DNA of 21,129 nt, taken from the NCBI GenBank assembly GCA_035316025.1, contig DATFXL010000107.1:1-21129 (forward strand), written 5' to 3'. The translations under genes and the position numbers were made by a program. This document shows positions 1 through 8,492 of this stretch, in pieces (the first letter of the stretch is position 1; each line of letters begins with the position of its first letter). The notes beneath the pieces are model-generated. The model was not told where the DNA came from and did no database searches. It saw only the letters and a list, made by a program, of their open reading frames with translations. The DNA is from JALZAA01 sp035316025. Its GTDB lineage: Bacteria; Actinomycetota; Acidimicrobiia; IMCC26256; JACDBD01.

Positions 1-1
1 C

Positions 2-58
2 CTACAGGTTGTCGTCGACGAGCACGACATAGGCCATGTGATTACAGTGTTGACCTGA
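2..58 (+). CDS. C-terminal end of a probable DUF4258 protein (cut by window edge)
   Basis: An open frame runs in from the left edge (codons start at base 2) and stops at TGA 56-58. Its 18 residues read LQVVVDEHDIGHVITVLT. The hydrophobic strand, then a turn, then VITVL ending at the stop is the pattern I know from the last two strands of DUF4258 proteins, small domains of unknown function often seen as toxin-like partners. The call is supported by the next gene, DUF2283, which commonly sits beside DUF4258 genes; the gap here is only 22 bases on the same strand. With so few residues this is an inference, not a secure family assignment, and nothing can be said about catalytic residues or the start. 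Confidence 0.45.
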   Translation, partial: LQVVVDEHDIGHVITVLT

Positions 59-80
59 CCGAGGGGGATAACGACCGACC

Positions 81-425
81 ATGCGCTGGACATACGACCT
101 AAGCGGAAACGCGCTCTACATCTACGTCCAGGACCGGCCCGTCAGTGGGCAGGTCGAAATGGCTGACGGCACAGTCGTCGACGTCGATGAGCACGGCATG
201 GCCGTAGGTATCGAAGTCCTTTCACCGGAACAAGGCTGGGACGTCGACGCGGTTCTAGAGAGATTCCATCTCGATGACGACGCGAAGCGTTCACTGGGTT
301 TCATCCTTATGTCACCGCTGCTGATGCGGACTCCGCCTCGGCGCGAGCGAACCGTTGACGTCACCACGACGGGAGAGCGTCCTGCCGAGCCAGCGACCAA
401 CGTCTCTGCTGTTCTAGCGGCGTAA
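81..425 (+). CDS. DUF2283 family small protein, possible antitoxin-like partner
   Basis: The 114-residue product has a DUF2283 domain at about residues 1-54: an opening YDLSGNALYIYV strand matching the family's YDxxxDALYI, then VVDVDEHGMAVGIEVL, matching the family's VxDxDxxGxxVGIEIL. Family members are usually 60-80 residues; the rest here is a helical linker (55-82) and an unstructured, Pro/Thr/Arg-rich tail. The molecular function of DUF2283 is not known to me; its frequent pairing with DUF4258 suggests a toxin-antitoxin-like unit, an inference only. The ATG at 81 follows GAGGGGG (61-67), a rather long 13-base spacing. By eye the gene is less GC-rich and uses more rare codons (CTA, AGA) than its neighbours, which could mean transfer. 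It converges with the EF-G-like gene. Confidence 0.75.
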   Translation: MRWTYDLSGNALYIYVQDRPVSGQVEMADGTVVDVDEHGMAVGIEVLSPEQGWDVDAVLERFHLDDDAKRSLGFILMSPLLMRTPPRRERTVDVTTTGERPAEPATNVSAVLAA

Positions 426-614
426 ACCAGCGAGAACAGAAGCGACTGTCGCTCGCCCCGCGGCCAGGGTCCACGGGGACTAATCCGGTCGTACAGCGCT
501 CAGCCTTAGTCCTGGACTTGTGCGGGTTCCTACAGCGCAGGCTGCTAGGGATCCCGAGGACTGGTCCAAGTTCGGCCTGGGTGGGGGAGACGGGAACTCC
601 ACCGCCGGCTGAGG

Positions 615-2657
<2,043 letters not shown>

Positions 2658-2678
2658 TCCCCCTGTTCTGCGCCCAGG

Positions 2679-2684
2679 AGTCTA
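2679..2684 (-). promoter_or_regulatory. Candidate -10 element (TAGACT) for the EF-G-like gene
   Basis: On the minus strand TAGACT matches the TAnnnT form of the actinobacterial -10 element. It would place transcription start near 2672, giving a 15-base leader with the AGGGGG ribosome site. No clear -35 box is seen. It shares the 100-base divergent region with the promoter of the PIP synthase gene. Confidence 0.35.
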
Positions 2685-2718
2685 AGACCGGCCGCCGAGG
2701 ACCCGGCAGGGCCGGTGG

Positions 2719-2724
2719 TAGCCT
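2719..2724 (+). promoter_or_regulatory. Candidate -10 element (GGTAGCCT) for the phosphatidylinositol operon
   Basis: TAGCCT preceded by GG fits the recurring -10-like pattern of this window. Transcription would start near 2731, 27 bases before the ATG at 2758. This argues against the in-frame GTG at 2728, which would lie upstream of the start of the transcript. No convincing -35 box is visible. Confidence 0.4.
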
Positions 2725-2757
2725 TGAGTGGTCGCGCTCGCGAGCGGAAGGACCCAG

Positions 2758-3501
2758 ATGCTCGACGGACGCTGGCGCGCCAGTGTCGAGCGCGGGCTCG
2801 AGCCGGTGGGCAAGGGCCTGAAGCGCGCCGGGATCAACGCCGACGTCCTGACCGTGATCGGGCTGGCTTTCGCCGTCGGGACGGCGTTCCTCATCGCCTC
2901 CGGCCACCTCGTCCTGGCTGTGTTCGGCGTGATCGCGACCGGCGTGCCCGACATCCTGGACGGCACGGTCGCGCGCCACTCGGGACGGGCAGGTCCTCGC
3001 GGCGCGTTCCTGGACTCGGTGTCCGACCGTGTCGCCGATGCCGTGCTCTTCGGTGGGGTCGCCTGGTTCCTGGTAGGGGAGGGCGCCTACCTCCCCGTGC
3101 TGGCGTTGGCCGCCGCTGCCCTGTCGATGCTGATCTCGTACGAGCGCGCCAAGGCCGAGAGCCTCGGGTTCACGGCCAACGGCGGGATCATGGAACGCGC
3201 CGAGAGGATGGTGCTGCTCGCGATCGGTCTCGCGTTCGGCATCCTCGTTCCGGTCCTATGGATCATGGTCGTGCTCCTTGCCATCACCGCCGCGCACCGG
3301 TTCGTGAAGGTGTGGCGTCAGGCGTCGCCCGAGCGGCCCGAGCCCACGTGGACCACGCGCATGGGGGGCATCGCCCGTCGCCGCCACGCTCGGGGCACGG
3401 CCGACGACGTCGAGCTCACGAGCGCGACTCGCCGTTTCGGCGACCGGTGGCGCTGGCGGCCGTCGCCGAGCCGGTCCTCCCGGCGGCGCACCCGTCCCTG
3501 A
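2758..3501 (+). CDS. pgsA: Phosphatidylinositol phosphate synthase (CDP-alcohol phosphatidyltransferase)
   Basis: The 247-residue membrane enzyme carries the full CDP-alcohol phosphotransferase signature: D65xxD68G69xxA72R73, then G82xxxD86xxxD90, whose four aspartates bind the metals. In actinobacteria this subtype (PgsA1/PIPS) joins CDP-diacylglycerol with inositol 1-phosphate to give phosphatidylinositol phosphate at the cytoplasmic membrane; the assignment to inositol phosphate over glycerol phosphate rests on the neighbours (PatA- and PimA-like genes). About six hydrophobic helices span residues 30-180, followed by an unusually Arg-rich tail of about 60 residues. I chose ATG 2758 because AAGGA (2748-2752) lies five bases upstream and the candidate -10 excludes GTG 2728. 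It heads an operon with the two following genes. Confidence 0.9.
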   Translation: MLDGRWRASVERGLEPVGKGLKRAGINADVLTVIGLAFAVGTAFLIASGHLVLAVFGVIATGVPDILDGTVARHSGRAGPRGAFLDSVSDRVADAVLFGGVAWFLVGEGAYLPVLALAAAALSMLISYERAKAESLGFTANGGIMERAERMVLLAIGLAFGILVPVLWIMVVLLAITAAHRFVKVWRQASPERPEPTWTTRMGGIARRRHARGTADDVELTSATRRFGDRWRWRPSPSRSSRRRTRP

Positions 3502-3509
3502 CCAGACCG

Positions 3510-4448
3510 GTGCCGAATTCGATCCGGGTGCCGAACCCGATAAAGGCGCGCGCCGCCTACCTCGCGTACCGAACCGGTGCCGAACTCGCCCGCATCGTGC
3601 CCGAGCCCCTGGCGCAGCCGGCGGCGCGCGTGCTCGGGCAGACACTCTCGCTCGCTATGCCCGCCCGCCGGCGGCAGGTCGAGCGCAATCTGCGCCGGGC
3701 GACGGCGGGGGAGCTGGACGGGCTGGCGTTGCACAAGGCGGTGGCGGAGACGTTCGGTTCGTACGGTCGCTACTGGCTCGAGCTCTTCCGCCTTCCCAAC
3801 GAGACCGACCGCCCGCTGGAGATGGACATCGTCGGGTTCGAGCACATCGAGGGCGCGATCGAACAGGGGACGGGCGCCGTGCTCGCGCTGCCGCACGTCG
3901 GCGGGTGGGACTTCGCCGGGGCCTGGCTGGCGTCGCAGGGACTCGCGCTCACGGTCGTCGCCGAGCCGGTCGAGCCGCCCGAGCTGTACGAGTGGTTCGC
4001 CGGCGTCAGGAGGGCGCTGGGGATGAACGTCGTGCAACTCGGCCCCGAGGCGGGCACGGCGGTCCTGCAGGCGCTCCGACGCAACGAGGTCGTGTGCCTG
4101 CTCTGCGACCGTGACCTCGTGGGCGACGGCGTCGAGGTCGACTTCTTCGGTGAGCGCACCACGCTGCCGGCCGGGCCGGCGACACTGGCCTTGCGGACCG
4201 GCGCCCCGCTGATGCCGACGGCGGTGTACTTCGAGCGTCAGGGAAGGCACCATGCGGTCGTGACGCCTCCCCTGCCGGCACAGCGAAGGGGCCGCCTGCG
4301 CGCCGACGTCACTCGTGTCACCCAGGACCTCGCGTACTGCTTCGAGGAGCTCATTCGCGCCGCGCCCGAACAATGGCACCTCCTGCAACCCAACTGGCCG
4401 AGCGACGACACGAGGAACGGCAGCCGCGACGCGACGGGAGGCTCGTGA
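3510..4448 (+). CDS. PatA-like phosphatidylinositol mannoside acyltransferase
   Basis: About 312 residues of the lysophospholipid/lipid A acyltransferase (HtrB/LpxL) superfamily. The HX4D catalytic motif is LPHVGGWDF (H129, D134), and the segment DRDLVGDGVEVDFFGE (200-215) matches the region that holds the active-site glutamate of mycobacterial PatA. PatA acylates the mannose of PIM1/PIM2 on the cytoplasmic face of the membrane. The gene lies between PIP synthase and PimA, the same order as Rv2612c-Rv2611c-Rv2610c. The start is uncertain: no ATG or Shine-Dalgarno site is present, and GTG 3510 or GTG 3528 are both possible; 3510 is taken because it gives a length close to the 316 residues of the M. 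tuberculosis protein and lies eight bases after the pgsA stop. The stop overlaps the pimA ATG. Confidence 0.85.
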   Translation: MPNSIRVPNPIKARAAYLAYRTGAELARIVPEPLAQPAARVLGQTLSLAMPARRRQVERNLRRATAGELDGLALHKAVAETFGSYGRYWLELFRLPNETDRPLEMDIVGFEHIEGAIEQGTGAVLALPHVGGWDFAGAWLASQGLALTVVAEPVEPPELYEWFAGVRRALGMNVVQLGPEAGTAVLQALRRNEVVCLLCDRDLVGDGVEVDFFGERTTLPAGPATLALRTGAPLMPTAVYFERQGRHHAVVTPPLPAQRRGRLRADVTRVTQDLAYCFEELIRAAPEQWHLLQPNWPSDDTRNGSRDATGGS

Positions 4449-5539
4449 TGCGCGTCCTCCTCGTCTCCCCGTACTCGTTGTCCGTGTTCGGCGGCGTGCA
4501 AGGGCAGGTACTCGGCCTCGCCCACAGCCTGCGCGAGCTGGGCGTCGATGCTCGCGTGGTTGCGCCGTGCGACGGGCCCCCGCCGGAACGCGGGATCGTG
4601 ACCGTCGGCCCGTCCACCAACTTCTCGTCCAACGGGTCGGTGGCGCCGATCGCGGGCGGCAAGCCCGTCGCCCGGCGCACCCTCGAAGCGCGCCGCGTCA
4701 TCGACCCCGACGTCATCCACCTCCACGAGCCGCTCGTGCCCGGCCCGACCCAGACGCTCCTGCTCGGGGCAGACGAGCCGCTCGTCGGCACGTTCCACGC
4801 GTCGTACACGGGACGGGTCAACCCGTGGTACAAGGCGTTCCGCCCGCCGCTCAAACGGTGGCTGAGCCGGTTGACGATCACGACCGCGGTCTCCGACGAC
4901 GCAGCGGAGCACGCCCAGAAGTTCTTCGGCGGAGACTTCGAGGTGGTCCCGAACGGGGTCGATGTCCCGCAGTTCGCCAAGGCCACCCCCTGGGCCGCCG
5001 ACCGGCCCACCATCCTCTTCGTCGGCCGCCACGAACCGCGCAAGGGTCTCGGCGTCCTGCTCGACGCGTTCTCCGACCTCGAACGCGATGCCGTGCTCTG
5101 GGTGGCCGGCGACGGGCCGGAGACCGGCGAGCTGCGTCGCCGTGACGTGCCGAACGTCGAGTGGATCGGGCGGATCTCCGACGAGGAGAAGGCGCGCCGC
5201 CTCCGCGGTGCGACGGTGTTCTGCGCGCCTGCACTCGGGGGCGAATCCTTCGGGATCGTCCTGCTCGAGGCGATGGCGGCGAGCACACCCGTCGTGGCAT
5301 CCGACATCGACGGCTTCCACAATGTCGCCCGCGTCGACAGGGACGCGATTCTCGTCGAGCCGGGCAATGCCGCCGCCCTTCGCGGCGCGTTGCAGCGTGT
5401 CCTCGACGATCCGAGGCGCGGCGCCGAGCTGGTCACCTCGGGGGAGCAGCGGGCGAGCGAGTTCTCCATGCGCCATGTCGCCGAGCGGTTCATCGCGCTC
5501 TACGAAGTCGCCATCGACCGCCGCGCCGTCACGCGGTGA
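4448..5539 (+). CDS. pimA: Phosphatidylinositol alpha-mannosyltransferase PimA
   Basis: A 363-residue GT-B fold, family GT4 glycosyltransferase. It adds the first mannose from GDP-mannose to the inositol 2-position of phosphatidylinositol at the inner face of the membrane, the first step to PIMs and lipoglycans. Visible residues match those of mycobacterial PimA: the N-terminal GGVQ loop (15-18), His117 in GTFHASYTG, Arg194 and Lys199 in GRHEPRKG, and the EX7E motif Glu266/Glu274 in GGESFGIVLLEAMA. The ATG at 4448 overlaps the acyltransferase stop (TGATG) and gives the classical MRVLLVSPYSLSVFGGVQ start; the upstream open frame to 4373 is not family-like. Its own stop overlaps the next start by four bases (GTGA), so the three lipid genes and the phosphatase are translationally coupled. 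Confidence 0.93.
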   Translation: MRVLLVSPYSLSVFGGVQGQVLGLAHSLRELGVDARVVAPCDGPPPERGIVTVGPSTNFSSNGSVAPIAGGKPVARRTLEARRVIDPDVIHLHEPLVPGPTQTLLLGADEPLVGTFHASYTGRVNPWYKAFRPPLKRWLSRLTITTAVSDDAAEHAQKFFGGDFEVVPNGVDVPQFAKATPWAADRPTILFVGRHEPRKGLGVLLDAFSDLERDAVLWVAGDGPETGELRRRDVPNVEWIGRISDEEKARRLRGATVFCAPALGGESFGIVLLEAMAASTPVVASDIDGFHNVARVDRDAILVEPGNAAALRGALQRVLDDPRRGAELVTSGEQRASEFSMRHVAERFIALYEVAIDRRAVTR

Positions 5540-6489
5540 CGGAGCCGGACCGGCTCGCGCTCGAAGTCGCGTCACAGGTCCGCGATGCCGTTCGGCCGGA
5601 GCTCGGGACCGCCCGCGCCCGACAGCGCGTGTCCCGTGCGCCCGGCGGGGACGTGACGATGGCGATCGACGAGGTCGCGGAGCAAGTGGTCGAGCAGCGC
5701 CTCGAGGCGGAGGGGGACATCGGCTTCTATTCCGAGGATCGCGGTCTGGTCACGTACGGCCGGCCGCGCGCGTTCCTCGTGGTCGACCCGGTCGATGGGA
5801 CGCGCCCGGCCGCGGCCGGGCTGGAGTCCGGGTGCGTGTCGGTGGCCGTCGTACCGCCGAGCGAAGACGCCCGGCTCGGTGACGTGTCGTTCGGCGTCGT
5901 GCACGAGCTGAGGAACGGGCAGCGTTTCTGGGCGACCCGCGGCCGCGGCGCCGGGCGCGAGGGCGCGTCGGGGGAGCTGCTCGAGCTCCGACTCTCGGAC
6001 AACACGGATCTGCGCAGCCTGTTCTGGACGGCGGGGCTGCGAGGGCGCCCACTGCTGCCGACGAGCGTCGTGCTCGAGGAGCTCGTCGACGGCTCGAGCA
6101 TGCGCGGCGGCTACTTCGACCTGGGCTCGGCCACGTTCAACATGACCCGCATCGTGACCGGGCAGCTCGATGCCTACGTCGACGTCGGGCGGCGCATGGT
6201 CGACGAGTGCCCGGAGACCGAGGCGGCCTTCCTCGAGGTCGGCGAGGGGGCGGTGTGCACGAACTTCGCGTACGACGTCGCCGCCGCCGTCCTGATCGTT
6301 CAAGAGGCGGGCGGGGTGGCGACCCATGCCGACGGCCGTCCCCTCGACACTCATCCCGCTGTGGGCTCCTCACGCGCCCACGGGCTGGCCGTGCTGGCGG
6401 CGGCGAGCGCAGAGCTGCACGGCGCGCTCCTCGCCGCGGTCGACCGGGGGATGCATCGCCTCCGGGCGTGGGTGGGTAGGTCCTCCTGA
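5536..6489 (+). CDS. Inositol monophosphatase family protein
   Basis: A 317-residue protein with the Mg-dependent inositol monophosphatase fold. Metal ligands can be placed: Glu67 (SED, in place of the usual GEE), Asp84 and Asp87 in DPVDGT, and Asp247 in YDVAAA (family WDxAAG). The sequence after DPVDGT is RPAAAGLESG instead of the usual TxNFxxGxP, so substrate preference may differ from classic IMPases. The GTG start at 5536 overlaps the pimA stop by four bases, and the N-terminal VTEPDRLALEVASQV helix fits the family. Context suggests a role in phosphatidylinositol supply: making free inositol from inositol 1-phosphate, or possibly removing phosphate from phosphatidylinositol phosphate. The second idea is inference. 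A sugar-phosphate or fructose bisphosphatase activity is also possible in this superfamily. Confidence 0.8.
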   Translation: MTEPDRLALEVASQVRDAVRPELGTARARQRVSRAPGGDVTMAIDEVAEQVVEQRLEAEGDIGFYSEDRGLVTYGRPRAFLVVDPVDGTRPAAAGLESGCVSVAVVPPSEDARLGDVSFGVVHELRNGQRFWATRGRGAGREGASGELLELRLSDNTDLRSLFWTAGLRGRPLLPTSVVLEELVDGSSMRGGYFDLGSATFNMTRIVTGQLDAYVDVGRRMVDECPETEAAFLEVGEGAVCTNFAYDVAAAVLIVQEAGGVATHADGRPLDTHPAVGSSRAHGLAVLAAASAELHGALLAAVDRGMHRLRAWVGRSS

Positions 6490-6513
6490 CATCACCGTCA
6501 CGAGGAGAGTCAC

Positions 6514-6906
6514 GTGAAGCTCAGTGATCGAGCACGAGAGATCCTGCGATCCCGGACCTTCGCCCACGTCGCCGCCGTCGATTCTTCGGGCAGGCCGCAC
6601 GTCACGCCGGTGTGGGTCGACGTCGACGACAAGGACACGGTGTGGATCAACACGGCGCGGGGCCGGGTGAAGGATCGGCTGCTCGGGCTGGAGGCGTCGG
6701 CGGCGCTGGCGGCCGTCGACCCCGAGAACCCCTACGAGTACGTGCAGGTGCGCGGCCACGTCTCCGAGCGCCGCGGGGTCGGCGCCGACGCCGACATCGA
6801 CCACCTGGCCCAGAAGTACCTGGGGGAGGAGCGGTACCCGTTCCGGCAGCCGGGGGAGGAGCGCGTCACGATCGTGATCGAGCCCGAGGAGCTCACCGGC
6901 GCCTGA
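6514..6906 (+). CDS. PPOX-class split-barrel protein, probably F420-dependent
   Basis: A 130-residue pyridoxamine-5'-phosphate-oxidase-like split beta-barrel protein. The opening REILRSRTFAHVAAVDSSG, then RPHVTPVWVDVDD and TVWINTARGRVKDRLL are the pattern of the Rv1155-type F420 PPOX family (the former TIGR03618 group). Such proteins bind F420 or flavin and act as small reductases; the substrate cannot be read from the sequence. The GTG at 6514 follows GAGGAGA (6502-6508) with good spacing. It lies 24 bases after the phosphatase gene, so it may be transcribed with the phosphatidylinositol operon, although the gap is larger than the overlaps before it. A second, distinct PPOX protein is encoded at 11811-12221. 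Confidence 0.82.
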   Translation: MKLSDRAREILRSRTFAHVAAVDSSGRPHVTPVWVDVDDKDTVWINTARGRVKDRLLGLEASAALAAVDPENPYEYVQVRGHVSERRGVGADADIDHLAQKYLGEERYPFRQPGEERVTIVIEPEELTGA

Positions 6907-6962
6907 GGGCGATCGCCGGCGGGCACTGAACGGGGCGAGAGGGCGGTCACCAGGCCGGACGG

Positions 6963-6968
6963 TAGAGT
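6963..6968 (+). promoter_or_regulatory. Candidate -10 element (GGTAGAGT) for lemA-htpX
   Basis: TAGAGT preceded by GG; transcription would start near 6975, 27 bases before the GTG of the LemA gene. AGGAG (6990-6994) lies seven bases before that start. The spacing mirrors that of the phosphatidylinositol operon (also 27 bases). Confidence 0.4.
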
Positions 6969-7001
6969 GCGGCTTGTCGTCTCCCAAGCAGGAGCATTCA
7001 C

Positions 7002-7553
7002 GTGATCGTCGGCATCGTCGTGGGCGTGATCGTCGTCCTCATCGTTCTCGTCTTCATCCTCAGCTACAACGGGTTGGTCCGGCTCCGAAACCGGATCGAC
7101 AACGCGTGGTCGCAGATCGACGTGCAGCTCAAGCGTCGCTACGACCTCATCCCGAACCTCGTCGAGACGGTGAAGGGCTACGCCGCCCACGAGCGGGGGG
7201 TGTTCGAGCAGGTCACGCAGGCGCGCGCCAACGCGATCAACGCCCAGGGCCCGCAGCAGCAAGCCGAAGCCGAGAACGTGCTGAGCGGCGCGCTGAAGAG
7301 CCTGTTCGCCGTGGCCGAGGCCTACCCGGACCTCAAGGCGAACCAGAACTTCTTGTCCCTGCAGGAGGAGCTGACCTCGACCGAGGACCGGGTCGCCTAC
7401 GCACGCCAGTTCTACAACGACTCCGTGCTGTCGTATAACAACAAGCTCCAGACCTTCCCGCGCAACGTCATCGCCGGGATGTTCAACTTCGAGAAACGCG
7501 AGTACTTCGAGGGAGAGCCCGAGGCGACGGGGCCAGTCCGGGTCCAGTTCTAG
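7002..7553 (+). CDS. lemA: LemA family membrane protein
   Basis: The 183-residue product has one N-terminal membrane helix (about 2-20) followed by the LemA helical domain; YNGLVRLRNRIDNAWSQIDV and RRYDLIPNLVETVKGYAAHE are the family hallmarks, as is the closing FPxNxIAGMFNF segment near 155-165. LemA proteins are membrane-anchored, mainly helical proteins whose exact role is unclear; they are commonly encoded beside the HtpX protease, as here. The GTG start follows AGGAG at a good distance. The stop is nine bases before the HtpX start, so the two are cotranscribed. Membrane topology (short N-terminus out or in) cannot be decided from sequence alone. Confidence 0.9.
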   Translation: MIVGIVVGVIVVLIVLVFILSYNGLVRLRNRIDNAWSQIDVQLKRRYDLIPNLVETVKGYAAHERGVFEQVTQARANAINAQGPQQQAEAENVLSGALKSLFAVAEAYPDLKANQNFLSLQEELTSTEDRVAYARQFYNDSVLSYNNKLQTFPRNVIAGMFNFEKREYFEGEPEATGPVRVQF

Positions 7554-7562
7554 CGGTCGCTC

Positions 7563-8492
7563 GTGTACGAGCAGATCGCGAAGAACAAGCGACGGACGTT
7601 CGTGTTGCTCTTCGTCTTCGTCGCGCTGATCGCGGCCGCCGCGCTTGCGTTCAACTACCTTCTGGGCTTCGGGTTGATCGGCGTAGCCGTCGCGATCGTG
7701 TTCGCGATCGCCATGGCATGGGGGTCGTACTACTACTCCGACCGTGTTGCGCTTGCTGCGAGCCGTGCCAAGCCGGCCGAGGGACCCGAGTACCAGCGGT
7801 ACCACAACCTCGTCGAAGGCCTCTGCATCGCGGCCGGGTTACCGAAGCCGAGGCTCTACGTCGTCGACGACCCGGCCCCGAACGCGTTCGCCACCGGGCG
7901 AAACCCGAAGCACGCCGCCCTGGCCGTGACGACGGGACTGCTCGAGCAGATGAACCGCGTGGAGCTCGAGGGCGTGATCGCGCACGAGCTCTCCCACGTG
8001 AAGAACTACGACATCCTGGTGACCACCGTCGCGGTGACGGCGGTGGGAGCGATCGCGCTGCTCTCCGACCTCGGGCTGCGGTTCCTGTGGTTCGGCGGGG
8101 GCAGCGACCGGCGCGACCGCGCCGACAGTGGGGGTTTCGGCATCATCCTGGTCATCCTCGCCTTCGCGCTTCTCGTCCTGGCGCCCTTCATCGCCCTGCT
8201 GATGCAGTTCGCGGTGAGTCGCCGGCGGGAGCTGTTGGCGGATGCGAGCGGAGTCCAGCTCACTCGCTACCCTCCCGGGCTGATCGCGGCACTCGAGAAG
8301 CTCAAGAACGACCACGCCGTCGTGCATCACGCCACCCGGGCCACGGCACAGATGTGGATCGAATCGCCGCTCGAGCGAGGCAGGGGCGAGGGTGATGGCA
8401 ACGGACAAGGCTCGAAGGGGTCATGGCTCAACCGGGCGTTCGACACCCATCCGCCACTCGATGAGCGGATCCGGATCCTGAAGGAGATGTAG
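7563..8492 (+). CDS. htpX: HtpX-type membrane zinc metalloprotease (M48)
   Basis: A 309-residue M48B peptidase. Two N-terminal membrane helices (about 12-55) precede the catalytic domain with HELSH (141-145, Zn ligands H141 and H145, catalytic E142) and the third ligand Glu223 in RRRELLADASG; two more hydrophobic helices lie at about 152-170 and 192-217. HtpX degrades misfolded or damaged membrane proteins, with its active site facing the cytoplasm. The GTG start at 7563 has no clear ribosome site and probably depends on translation of lemA nine bases upstream. The C-terminus ends in THPPLDERIRIL, the usual HtpX ending, showing the gene is full length. A Gly-rich linker near residues 275-290 is not conserved in the family as I know it. 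Confidence 0.93.
   Translation: MYEQIAKNKRRTFVLLFVFVALIAAAALAFNYLLGFGLIGVAVAIVFAIAMAWGSYYYSDRVALAASRAKPAEGPEYQRYHNLVEGLCIAAGLPKPRLYVVDDPAPNAFATGRNPKHAALAVTTGLLEQMNRVELEGVIAHELSHVKNYDILVTTVAVTAVGAIALLSDLGLRFLWFGGGSDRRDRADSGGFGIILVILAFALLVLAPFIALLMQFAVSRRRELLADASGVQLTRYPPGLIAALEKLKNDHAVVHHATRATAQMWIESPLERGRGEGDGNGQGSKGSWLNRAFDTHPPLDERIRILKEM

Noticed and set aside
50..74. TTGACC followed by GATAAC as a promoter for the DUF2283 gene
   Set aside because: The spacing of about 12 bases is far too short for a -35/-10 pair, and the gene probably shares a transcript with the one upstream.
426..614. Gap between the converging DUF2283 and EF-G-like genes, checked for a tRNA, att site or terminator
   Set aside because: Only short palindromes are present (AGCGA/TCGCT near 441-453, GGCTGA/TCAGCC at 607-620). 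No cloverleaf, long stem or flanking direct repeat was found.
2728..2757. GTG at 2728 as the start of PIP synthase
   Set aside because: It lies three bases after the -10-like TAGCCT, has no ribosome site, and the extra ten residues are not family-like; ATG 2758 has AAGGA at five bases.
6908..6917. GGCGATCGCC palindrome after the first PPOX gene, resembling the HIP1 octamer GCGATCGC
   Set aside because: The octamer appears only a few times in the window, including inside coding regions, as expected at this base composition; no regular spacing or enrichment is seen.
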